Counted from the stretch's first letter, positions 1 to 6,660 are shown. The stretch: 8,229 nt of DNA from Burkholderiales bacterium (GCA_030828265.1 JAURCW010000051.1:1-8229); one strand, 5' to 3'. Translations and numbers: made by a program. The notes: generated by a model not told the origin, from the letters alone.

Positions 1-47
1 CAGGGCCGCGCCGGCCTTGGGCCAGTTCCTAACCGACCAACTTCTTT

Positions 48-51
48 GGAG
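48..51 (+). promoter_or_regulatory. Ribosome binding site of the pilin gene
   Basis: GGAG ends five bases before the pilin ATG and supports that start. The first 56 bases of the window hold no other feature I can support. A stop codon at 30-32 in one frame could end an upstream gene, but the visible piece is too short to tell. Confidence 0.6.
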
Positions 52-56
52 AACCT

Positions 57-548
57 ATGAAACCGCAGACCCGTCTTGTCTCTATTCGCCTTGCCCTTTC
101 CAGCCTACTGGGTGCAGTTGTTGCGGCCCCCGCCCTTGCCGACGCCGAGTCGGCCAGCTTTAACGTGGGCATGGAGGTGGTGGCAACCTGTTCGATTAAT
201 GCATTCGATATGACCTTCAACACGATCACAACGGGTACAACCTCCCAAAATGACGCTGAGAGTCAGATCACGGTAAATTGCTCAAACGGAGCTCCGTACT
301 CTGTAGCACTAAACGATGGGTCTAACTTTCAGGGCGGGCGTCGTCTCGCAAGTAACGGCTCATTCATCGGATACGGAATCTTCCGTGATGTAAGTCGTTC
401 GACAACCTGGGATTCCACAAGCGTCTTCTCGGGAGTCGGTACTGGCAACGATCAAGCCCTCCCCGTCTACGGCCGCATCCCCTCCGGCCAGCTCGTTCCT
501 GAAATGGGCAACTACGCCGACACGGTGGTTGCCACCATCAGCTACTAG
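57..548 (+). CDS. Csu-type fimbrial pilin, spore coat protein U domain
   Basis: This is a secreted structural subunit of a chaperone-usher fimbria of the Csu/SCPU type, 163 residues long, usual for the family. Residues 1 to about 29 form a signal peptide: basic start, hydrophobic core SSLLGAVVAAPALA, cleavage near ALA-DA. The mature N-terminus (ASFNVGMEVVATC) has the alternating hydrophobic pattern expected of a donor strand that fills the groove of the next subunit. Cys45 and Cys75 are placed to form the conserved disulfide of SCPU domains. The C-terminus, NYADTVVATISY, matches the closing beta strand of SCPU proteins. It is the first gene of the visible cluster and ends two bases before the chaperone ATG. 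The central part of the gene (about 181-420) is clearly poorer in GC than its two ends. Assignment to the family is firm; whether it is the major shaft or a minor subunit cannot be told. Confidence 0.92.
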   Translation: MKPQTRLVSIRLALSSLLGAVVAAPALADAESASFNVGMEVVATCSINAFDMTFNTITTGTTSQNDAESQITVNCSNGAPYSVALNDGSNFQGGRRLASNGSFIGYGIFRDVSRSTTWDSTSVFSGVGTGNDQALPVYGRIPSGQLVPEMGNYADTVVATISY

Positions 549-550
549 CC

Positions 551-1183
551 ATGCGCTGGCAGCCCCTTGTTGTTCTTGGGCGGTCGGGCCTTCTTCTAGG
601 CCTGGCCTTTTCCTTTCTTTCTGTTAAACCATTTACTGCAGCCCATGCGGCGCTCTCGGTAACACCACCACAGCTGCACATTGACGAGGCGGGCGTGGTG
701 GTGACCGAGGTCCAGTCAAGCCTGACCAGCCCATCGCGCTGGTCGGTGCGACTCGTGGGCTGGGGCCCGGCGGGCGAGGAGCAGCCAGGCGCGGACGGCC
801 AGGTGGCCCCGCGGTTCTTTAGCCTTCAGCCGGGGGGTCGTCAGCTGGTGCGTGCCCGCATTGCCAACCGTGAGCGCTATCACCGGCTTCTTATCGAGCA
901 GATCCCCGAGGCCGACAACAACATCTCGGGCCTTGCCTTTCGTTTTCGGTTCAGCCTTCCCGTCTATCGGCTTGCCCAGGAGCCTGTTGCACTGAAACCT
1001 AACCTGGCTCAGCAAGACCTGGGCGGCTGCCAATCGTTCACGAATTCGCAGGCTCAGGTGGTGCGACTTGAACTGACGGCTGCGACCAAGGGGCCGCAGG
1101 TGCTTCTGCCCGGCGAAACCACCCAGTTGTGCAGCCCCAGGACTGACCGACTTGCCCAGACCACAGGGCTTGACGCGCGCTAG
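551..1183 (+). CDS. Periplasmic fimbrial chaperone (Csu type)
   Basis: This is a periplasmic chaperone that folds and caps pilin subunits and delivers them to the usher. Of 210 residues, about 1-33 form a signal peptide ending AHA. The mature protein begins with the first chaperone strand (LSVTPPQLHI). Residues 89-103 (FFSLQPGGRQLVRAR) match the family's F.L.PG...R motif. Residues 111-139 carry HRLLIEQIPE...FRFSLPVYR, the region corresponding to the subunit-binding strand and the end of domain 1. Domain 2 follows from about 146 and ends soon after LLPGETTQLC, with Cys160 and Cys194 likely forming a disulfide. At 210 residues it is shorter than the roughly 240 usual for the family, because the C-terminal tail is abbreviated. 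Its ATG lies two bases after the pilin stop without a clear Shine-Dalgarno, so translational coupling to the pilin is likely. Confidence 0.9.
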   Translation: MRWQPLVVLGRSGLLLGLAFSFLSVKPFTAAHAALSVTPPQLHIDEAGVVVTEVQSSLTSPSRWSVRLVGWGPAGEEQPGADGQVAPRFFSLQPGGRQLVRARIANRERYHRLLIEQIPEADNNISGLAFRFRFSLPVYRLAQEPVALKPNLAQQDLGGCQSFTNSQAQVVRLELTAATKGPQVLLPGETTQLCSPRTDRLAQTTGLDAR

Positions 1184-3764
1184 CTGCATGCCAATGCAAG
1201 CCATCAGCTGCATTCGGGCCCTCGTTCAGGGCCCTCTTTTTTTTGCGACTCAAGCCGGGCAAAGGCGGTTTATCACCGCGCTTGTCCTGGGGCTCGGCTT
1301 TTGGCTTAGTCTGCCCCCAAGCCATGCAAGCATCATTGCGGCAGCCCAACCCCATCCCTTGGCCACGGAGGACTTTGCAGCCATTGAACTCAATGGCCGT
1401 CAGATTAGCCGGGGCAGCCTCTTTTTCCTTCGTCGTCCAGACCCATCCCATGCGAATCAGAGTCCCGAATCCTTGGGCTGCTGGATTGAAAGAAGGCTGC
1501 TTGAAAAGGAGCTGGATGAGGAGCTCCTTAAGGAGACAACGGACAGCTGGCTAAAACTTTCTGCTGAATCGTGCGACTACATCGCCGAGGAGACTCGGCT
1601 GTTGGTGAAGATTGCGCCACAGCTTTTGAAGGCGCGCGGTCTGCAATTCGGCCGCCCAGGCCTTTCCGCCATCGATGCCCTACAAAGCCTGCACAGCCCA
1701 ACAAGCAAGGAGCTGCCCAGCGCCTACCTGGATGTCTTTAGAAGTCGACGTTCCCAGCAATTGGGCCTAGGCCTGTCCTATGGCCCGGCCCAATTTCTAA
1801 TGCAGGGTGGCAATGCAGGCGGACAGGCCACGCGCTACACGCTGGACTGGCTTTTTGAATCGGGCTCGGCCTTGCAGTTTGGCGACCTAAGCTCTGAGGT
1901 CTTCGCCCAGGATGCCTTGACCGAACGTCGAGGCCTTCGCTGGACATCACGCCATAGGCCGCTGCGCCAGCCCTCCACCAGCCCAGGCCTGGTTCAGATC
2001 GACCAGCCCTCACGGCTACGCGTGATGAATGAAGATGGCATGGCGCTTTATGCCACGGGCCTGCTGCCCGCAGGTCAATACCGGCTTGAGGGGCTTTCGG
2101 CGCCGGGCCTTCCCGGCTTTTTACAGCTTGAGCTTGAATCTTTGTCGGGCGAACGCCAGACGGTTCTTCTGCCCTGGGTCACGAGCCCCCTGCTTCTTGA
2201 TGAAGGCGACCGGCTCTTTGACCTTGAGATCGACCAGCAAGGAGCAGCGGCGGCCCAGACGCTATTGGGCCTCACACCAAACGAGACGCTGGCGGCCAAG
2301 CTGGTTTATGAACCCAGCAGACCCTTAAAGGGGACCACTGTCGCGCAGAATGGCGGGGCCCCTCAAACCGATTCAGGCCTTGCAGTGAATCTGGGCCTGC
2401 AGTCGCGTCGATGGCTTGGCCATGTGGTGGGTGCCGAACTGCTTGGTCAATGCCCGGACAAGCAGACCTGCAACATGGCGCCAGGCTTTAGCAGCCGATC
2501 GCGTCTTGCGCAGGGCCAACACCTTGCCCTCGACCTACGGCCCACTCGCGGGTCTGGCCAGGTCAGCCTACGCCAAAGTCTGGGGAGCTCAGCAAGCTTT
2601 TCCGTTCAATGGTCACGGTCTGCTGTTGGTGAGGAGGCCTGGCTAGCAAGCTGGTCGCAGACGCTTACAGAGGGCCTTAGCCTGACGGCCTCGGTGCGTC
2701 AGCTTCGACAGTCTGCTCAAACAACGGGTGGGACAGACGTGCAGGGCCCGGCCAACCTTACCGCAGCGGGTCAGTCGCAGTTTTTTCTTGGGCTTCAGTT
2801 TCGGCCCAAACGTTTCAAGCGCAGTCAGCTGCGCAGCAGCATGTCGTTAGGCCCAAGCCTTCAGCGAGCCAGCCTGCAGCTTAAGCAATCACTGGGTTCG
2901 GACCCCGAGGCCCTCGAGCTAAGCCTTCGACAATCCATGACCCAAACCCAGGTTAAAAGCGCGAATACAAAAAGGCAAGAAAGCCTTGCAGAGCTTCACA
3001 CTCGAAGACCCCAGGGCAACCTGAGCCTGCAATGGCGCCAAAACTCTGACGGCCAGTCCCTGGCCGACTTCAGTCTGGCAAGCCGTATCTGGCTAACACC
3101 GAAGGGACTGCACCTGGGAAGTCCCGGCGACCACAACCTTCTTCTTGTCGATCTAAAAACGCCTGGCCTTGAACTAAGCAACGGCCTGCAGCGACGAACC
3201 AGCAATGCCAACGGCCTGGCTGCACTGACCCGCACAGGTGCATGGACATCCAACCGGTTTCGCTACAACCTAAAAAGCCTGCCTTTCGACCAGGCAAGCC
3301 CAGGCCCGCTGAATAACTTTGCCGTGGCAAGCCGCAGAGCCTACTGGCTTGAAGCCGAAGAGCCCGAGCCATGGGCGCAGATACCGGTTGCAAGGCTAGA
3401 CCTACCCCTTGCCGTTTTGCAGCACCTGCAACACGTTCTTGACCCACAAGGCAGAGCCCTTGGCTTTACGCCCGAGGGCCATGTGGACCTTGGCGGGCAA
3501 GCTCTAGTCATCGACACCTTTGAGCTTGAACTACGCTTTCACGAAGGTCTTCGTATGAGCTGCAAGGCTACGGACCCTGCCAAGGCAAAGCCTGAAGAGG
3601 GCATTCCACCTGTAAGCCCGGCCGCAGGGGCCGAGCGACTTTTTCGCTGCGAGCCCCTACCTTTAACGACGCCGGATGCTACTGAGACGCCCCCATCATC
3701 TGGTTCGGAAGCCAGAGCGCAATATCAGGAAAGACCGAAAGCAAGACCATCGAACCCATCATGA
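1152..3764 (+). CDS. Fimbrial outer-membrane usher (CsuD-like)
   Basis: This outer-membrane usher would accept chaperone-pilin complexes and secrete the growing fibre through its barrel. The 870-residue length fits ushers. A signal peptide core lies at 39-59 (RRFITALVLGLGFWLSL then SHA). The N-terminal chaperone-binding domain spans about 73-165, with Cys110 and Cys141 positioned as a disulfide. The barrel begins near 190; WLFESGSALQFGDLSSEVF at 233-251 matches the conserved usher GDL region. The plug domain is at about 278-345 (VMNEDGMALYATGLLPAG, then ERQTVLLPW), followed by more barrel. The C-terminal domain (about 740-835) carries the pair Cys804/Cys833. Start choice: TTG at 1152 has AGGA nine bases upstream and overlaps the chaperone by 32 bases; ATG at 1188 and 1194 lack a Shine-Dalgarno. 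None of the three gives a compact signal peptide. Residues 843-870 (P/S/E/R-rich) are encoded antisense to the end of dctM. No tip adhesin gene follows. The family is secure, the start is not. Confidence 0.9.
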   Translation: MPRPQGLTRASCMPMQAISCIRALVQGPLFFATQAGQRRFITALVLGLGFWLSLPPSHASIIAAAQPHPLATEDFAAIELNGRQISRGSLFFLRRPDPSHANQSPESLGCWIERRLLEKELDEELLKETTDSWLKLSAESCDYIAEETRLLVKIAPQLLKARGLQFGRPGLSAIDALQSLHSPTSKELPSAYLDVFRSRRSQQLGLGLSYGPAQFLMQGGNAGGQATRYTLDWLFESGSALQFGDLSSEVFAQDALTERRGLRWTSRHRPLRQPSTSPGLVQIDQPSRLRVMNEDGMALYATGLLPAGQYRLEGLSAPGLPGFLQLELESLSGERQTVLLPWVTSPLLLDEGDRLFDLEIDQQGAAAAQTLLGLTPNETLAAKLVYEPSRPLKGTTVAQNGGAPQTDSGLAVNLGLQSRRWLGHVVGAELLGQCPDKQTCNMAPGFSSRSRLAQGQHLALDLRPTRGSGQVSLRQSLGSSASFSVQWSRSAVGEEAWLASWSQTLTEGLSLTASVRQLRQSAQTTGGTDVQGPANLTAAGQSQFFLGLQFRPKRFKRSQLRSSMSLGPSLQRASLQLKQSLGSDPEALELSLRQSMTQTQVKSANTKRQESLAELHTRRPQGNLSLQWRQNSDGQSLADFSLASRIWLTPKGLHLGSPGDHNLLLVDLKTPGLELSNGLQRRTSNANGLAALTRTGAWTSNRFRYNLKSLPFDQASPGPLNNFAVASRRAYWLEAEEPEPWAQIPVARLDLPLAVLQHLQHVLDPQGRALGFTPEGHVDLGGQALVIDTFELELRFHEGLRMSCKATDPAKAKPEEGIPPVSPAAGAERLFRCEPLPLTTPDATETPPSSGSEARAQYQERPKARPSNPS
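1216..1244 (+). terminator. Intrinsic terminator or attenuator at the chaperone/usher junction
   Basis: A perfect 7-bp stem, GGGCCCT (1216-1222) with AGGGCCC (1228-1234), encloses a 5-base loop and is followed by TC and a run of eight T (1237-1244). This is a textbook Rho-independent terminator, 32 bases after the chaperone stop. Every plausible usher start (1152, 1188, 1194) lies upstream of it, so the hairpin is also within the usher reading frame, encoding residues about 22-31. Ribosomes translating the usher leader could prevent it from folding, so it may set how much usher is made relative to pilin and chaperone. The hairpin is seen directly; the regulatory role is inferred. Confidence 0.75.
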
Positions 3765-4998
3765 TGAAGACGAAGGGCATGGAACCCAGCAATACATCTT
3801 TGAGGCTAACATCGGGCACAACACCTTTTAAGACATAAAGGTTCAGCCCTACGGGTGGGGTGATAAGACCAATTTCCATGTTGATGGTAAGAATGACCGC
3901 AAACCAGATAAGGTCGAAATTGTTAGCCTCGAGCACCGGCGTAAGAATGGGCATCACCATTAAAATAATGGCCACCGGCGGAAGAAACATTCCGGCAAGC
4001 AATAAAAACAAGTTAATGACCAGCATCAAAACCCAACGATTGAGCTCAAGGTCAACGAGCCACTGGGCAGCTGTTTGTGTGACATAAAGAAGCGACATCA
4101 TGTAAGAGAACACCGCTGCTGCCGCAATAATCATGAGAATCATGGTGGACTCACGGACAGTCTCACGAAAAATCTTCCACTGGCTCTCTCGGTTCCCTGC
4201 CTTGTAAATGAGCACGACAAAAACAAGAGCCAAGGCAGCAGAAATGGCAGCCACCTCACTGGGCGTTGCAATGCCCCCGTACATGGCATAAGCAATAAAC
4301 AAAATAATGGCAAGAAATGGGGATACCCGAGCCAGGCCCTGCATTTTTTCAGCCCAGGTAAAACGCTGTTGCTCAATGTAGGCGTTGAGCTTTTCTGAGC
4401 GCAGGCTTGAGAGCCAGGCATAAACAGCAAAAAGAATGACCAATAAAATACCAGGCACGACCCCCGCAAGAAATAATCGACCAATGGATGTCTCGGTTGC
4501 AATACCGTAAAGAATCATGGTGATGGAAGGCGGTATAAGAATGCCCAGGGTTCCGCCCGCACAGACCGAACCTGTAGCCAGCCTTGCAGAAATATTCCTG
4601 CGTAACATTTCGGGAACCCCAGCCTTGCCAACGGCTGCTGCTGTTGCGGGGCTTGAACCACTAATAGCACTAAAAATTCCGCAGGCAAGAATATTGGCGA
4701 TGACCAGACCGCCGGGAATCCGAACAAGCCACCGATGCAGCGACTCGTAGAGATCGCGGCCTGCATTCGTGCCCCCAACTGCAGCACCAAGCAGAATAAA
4801 AAGAGGGATCGTAAGAAGAGCAAAGGAGGCGAGTTCGTCAAGCATGACGACAGCAATATTGTTGAGAAAGCTTGGTCCCTCGAAAATAACGAGGAAGACA
4901 ACCGACACCAGTGTTAGGCCCCAGGCAATCGGCAGCCCCGAAAAAAGCACAGCAATCGTGGCGATTAAGATAAGCAATCCAATTTGCAGTTCAGACAT
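3679..4998 (-). CDS. dctM: TRAP transporter large membrane subunit DctM
   Basis: This is the large inner-membrane subunit of a tripartite ATP-independent periplasmic transporter, the part that carries substrate across using an ion gradient (usually sodium). It has 439 residues, usual for DctM, and is almost wholly hydrophobic with about a dozen membrane segments. Two family signatures are clear: SGSSPATAAAVGKAGVPEM at 113-131 followed by GILIPPSITMILYGIATETS (152-171), and the symmetry-related EIGLITPPVGLNLYV at 375-389. LFLAGVVPG at 175-183 is also typical. GGGAG lies seven bases before the ATG, which overlaps the dctQ stop by 8 nt (ATGTCTGA), so translation is coupled. Its last 28 codons overlap the convergent usher gene. 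A 240-base sample (3961-4200) is about 48% GC, against about 62% in a sample of the usher. The substrate cannot be read from this subunit. Confidence 0.95.
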   Translation of the reverse strand: MSELQIGLLILIATIAVLFSGLPIAWGLTLVSVVFLVIFEGPSFLNNIAVVMLDELASFALLTIPLFILLGAAVGGTNAGRDLYESLHRWLVRIPGGLVIANILACGIFSAISGSSPATAAAVGKAGVPEMLRRNISARLATGSVCAGGTLGILIPPSITMILYGIATETSIGRLFLAGVVPGILLVILFAVYAWLSSLRSEKLNAYIEQQRFTWAEKMQGLARVSPFLAIILFIAYAMYGGIATPSEVAAISAALALVFVVLIYKAGNRESQWKIFRETVRESTMILMIIAAAAVFSYMMSLLYVTQTAAQWLVDLELNRWVLMLVINLFLLLAGMFLPPVAIILMVMPILTPVLEANNFDLIWFAVILTINMEIGLITPPVGLNLYVLKGVVPDVSLKDVLLGSMPFVFIMMGSMVLLSVFPDIALWLPNQMMGASQ

Positions 4999-5488
4999 TG
5001 GGTTGCTCCCTTCTGGAAGAAAAAGGCAATTCGATGAGTGCTATGTACTGCAGGGCGGTTAGCCCCAGGCCAATGGGCATGGTCGCAAACAAGGGCCATT
5101 TCGGCGGAGCCCAAGAACTCTCAGTGACCTCGCCCTGCAAAAACGACTCAAGAGTTTTTTCGTACCCCAAGTAAGCAAGAAACAAAACAACGGCCAGCCC
5201 CAGGACTTGGCTCGCGAACCTAAGCCATGCCGCATTGTGCGGCGACAAAGCCGTTTCTAAAAGACCAACAGCGACATGGCCCTCGGTCTTCAGGCAATAA
5301 GGTGAGCCAAGGAAGAGGGAGGACACCATCATGAAGACAGCAAACTCGAGCTCCCAGTCTGTCGAAAAGCCGATGAATCGGCGAACGATCATGTAAACAA
5401 TGACGGCAATAGCCAAGGCAAGTAAGACGCCTGCGATCACTGCGCAAGCGTCAGACAACCGTGCAACGAACTCTCGAAATGCCTTCAA
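4991..5488 (-). CDS. dctQ: TRAP transporter small membrane subunit DctQ
   Basis: This is the small inner-membrane subunit that associates with DctM. With the start chosen here it has 165 residues and four membrane segments, at about 14-36, 46-66, 92-110 and 133-153. Family features are RRFIGFSTDWELEF at 36-49, the short loop KTEGHVAV at 67-74, and SSWAPPKWPLFATMPIGLGL at 124-142. Start choice: TTG at 5488 has AAGGA eight bases upstream. The frame is also open back to a GTG at 5515, but that codon sits against the U-tract of the upstream terminator and has no Shine-Dalgarno, and it would place nine extra residues including the ribosome binding site inside the gene. The stop overlaps the start of dctM. 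The hairpin between dctP and this gene probably lowers its expression relative to dctP. Confidence 0.9.
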   Translation of the reverse strand: MKAFREFVARLSDACAVIAGVLLALAIAVIVYMIVRRFIGFSTDWELEFAVFMMVSSLFLGSPYCLKTEGHVAVGLLETALSPHNAAWLRFASQVLGLAVVLFLAYLGYEKTLESFLQGEVTESSWAPPKWPLFATMPIGLGLTALQYIALIELPFSSRREQPNV

Positions 5489-5496
5489 CGAGCAAT

Positions 5497-5501
5497 TCCT
5501 T
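5497..5501 (-). promoter_or_regulatory. Ribosome binding site deciding the dctQ start
   Basis: AAGGA on the minus strand lies eight bases before the TTG at 5488. It argues for TTG rather than the upstream GTG at 5515. Confidence 0.55.
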
Positions 5502-5517
5502 TTAAAAAAACACACAA

Positions 5518-5554
5518 AAAAACCCCGGTAACAGAAAAAGTGACCGGGGTTTTT
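5518..5554 (-). terminator. Intrinsic terminator between dctP and dctQ
   Basis: A GC stem CCCCGGT (5523-5529) with ACCGGGG (5543-5549) is extended by five A-T pairs on each side (5518-5522 with 5550-5554) around a 13-base loop. Read on the minus strand it starts 10 bases after the dctP stop and is followed by a U run, so it should end most dctP transcripts while letting some read through into dctQM. The A/T flanks make it potentially active in both directions. TRAP operons often need much more binding protein than membrane subunits, which this arrangement would provide; it may also protect the 3' end of dctP mRNA. Confidence 0.85.
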
Positions 5555-5564
5555 AGTTTAAGAC

Positions 5565-6578
5565 TTACTTGGCCGCTTTGGACTTCTCAAGGGCATTAAG
5601 AATTCGCTTCGCAGTAGGGGAGATAGCAGCGTACTCAGGGTAGGCGGTCTTTTTCGCAAGAGCCATCCAGTCTTTGTACTCCTGGTCAGTCATCTCACGA
5701 GGCGTACCTCCTGCCTTACGCCAGGCATCTGCCATTTTGTTTGTTGCCTCACGCTGAACCGTCAGGAAAAAGGCATCCGCCTTGTCGGCAGCCTCTTCAA
5801 AGGTCTTCTGCTGCTTGGGCGAGAGTTTGTCCCAATGCTGCTTGGACATGACCAGCGGCTGTAACAACATCCATAAAGAGTTAGCCCCACCCACGGTGGC
5901 ATGCTTCGCCTGCTCGTACAAACGCATGGACACGAACGTCTCCGCCGAAGTGAGCGCGCCCGTTAACACTCCAGACTGAAGCGCGGGATAGATTTCGGTG
6001 GAAGCCATGGCCGCAGTGGATGCCCCCGCTGCCTTGAGCATCGACTCAAACGTGGGGTCGGCCGCGCGGAGCTTTTGGCCTTTCACGGTTTCAGGGCCAC
6101 CAACCGGTGTCTCTTTCGTGGCAAATGCTCCCGGGGTCCACCACCAGGTCACAATATGAATGCCATTGGCATGCGCAAGCTTTTGAAGTTCTTTCTGGTA
6201 AGCCGAGCGCTTAAGCTTCATGGCAACGTCAAGGCTTGGAATGGCGCCAGGAAGAATAACTCCAGAAAATTCTTTAGCTTTACCGACCGCATACGACATG
6301 GGAAAGATGGCCATTTCAAGCGTGCCGTTCTGAAGAGCATCAAGCTGAGCGACAGGTTTGATCCCGAGGGAGCGGGCTGGATAAATCCGGAACTTGATAC
6401 TGGGATCTGCCTTTTCAACCTCTTTGACAAAAAGTCGGGCTGCACGGTCGCGGCCGTCAACATTGGCCTTCCATTGGTGAGAAATTTTGATCTCCATGGC
6501 ACTGGCCGACAGGGATACACCCGCCACAAGACCCAGTGAGAGAACCGACGTTAAAACCTTTTTTACAACAGTTGACAT
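5565..6578 (-). CDS. dctP: TRAP transporter substrate-binding protein DctP
   Basis: This periplasmic solute receptor captures substrate and delivers it to DctQM. It has 337 residues, normal for the family. Residues 1-27 are a signal peptide ending SLSASA, and the mature protein begins MEIKISHQW, the usual first strand. Arg171 in GQKLRAADP corresponds to the conserved arginine that pairs with a substrate carboxylate in most DctP proteins. STEIYPALQSGVLTGAL at 193-209 matches the family's E.Y.ALQ.G..DG segment, with Thr-Gly in place of the common Asp-Gly. TWWWTPGAF (144-152) is an aromatic-rich stretch near the binding cleft. GGAG eight bases before the ATG supports the start. The gene leads the operon, with a terminator after it. 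A carboxylate ligand is likely from the arginine; which acid cannot be said. Confidence 0.95.
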   Translation of the reverse strand: MSTVVKKVLTSVLSLGLVAGVSLSASAMEIKISHQWKANVDGRDRAARLFVKEVEKADPSIKFRIYPARSLGIKPVAQLDALQNGTLEMAIFPMSYAVGKAKEFSGVILPGAIPSLDVAMKLKRSAYQKELQKLAHANGIHIVTWWWTPGAFATKETPVGGPETVKGQKLRAADPTFESMLKAAGASTAAMASTEIYPALQSGVLTGALTSAETFVSMRLYEQAKHATVGGANSLWMLLQPLVMSKQHWDKLSPKQQKTFEEAADKADAFFLTVQREATNKMADAWRKAGGTPREMTDQEYKDWMALAKKTAYPEYAAISPTAKRILNALEKSKAAK

Positions 6579-6586
6579 GCCTTGGT

Positions 6587-6590
6587 CTCC
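6587..6590 (-). promoter_or_regulatory. Ribosome binding site of dctP
   Basis: GGAG (within GAGGAG) lies eight bases before the dctP ATG on the minus strand and supports that start. Confidence 0.65.
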
Positions 6591-6595
6591 TCTAC

Positions 6596-6624
6596 AGAAT
6601 AAAAAAACAGCTTCAAGACATCAA
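6596..6624 (-). promoter_or_regulatory. Possible sigma-70 promoter of dctP
   Basis: On the minus strand TTGATG (6624-6619) and TATTCT (6601-6596) are separated by exactly 17 bases, each matching four of six consensus positions. The weakness is that transcription would begin at about the Shine-Dalgarno, leaving a very short leader, so the real promoter may lie further upstream. The intergenic region also holds direct GATGTC repeats and an inverted repeat that could bind a regulator. Confidence 0.25.
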
Positions 6625-6660
6625 AACGCTTTCGACATCTCGAGCAAACGGTTCAAGCTG
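6608..6660. repeat. Imperfect inverted and direct repeats upstream of dctP
   Basis: CAGCTT (6608-6613) and AAGCTG (6655-6660) are inverted copies; counting three more bases inward, eight of nine positions pair. Between them GACATC occurs twice in direct orientation (6617-6622 and 6634-6639), 17 bases apart. The second arrangement overlaps the proposed promoter. These could be an operator for control of the transporter, but such short repeats can also occur by chance. The rest of the region 6661-6782 holds no further element I can support. Confidence 0.25.

Noticed and set aside
1..32. Possible end of an upstream gene at the stop codon 30-32
   Set aside because: Only about ten codons are visible and they do not resemble the C-terminus of an SCPU protein.
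1235..1250. T8 run as a slippage or frameshift site joining chaperone and usher
   Set aside because: The usher frame is open through the run without any shift, and the chaperone stops 50 bases earlier. The run is better explained as a terminator tract.
716..1451. Long open frames on the minus strand opposite the chaperone and usher start
   Set aside because: They lie antisense to clear family members, have no Shine-Dalgarno or recognisable domain, and are R/G/P/A-rich as expected from opposite-strand frames in GC-rich DNA.
6075..6539. A 154-codon open frame antisense to dctP
   Set aside because: dctP is unmistakable on the other strand and this frame shows no family features.
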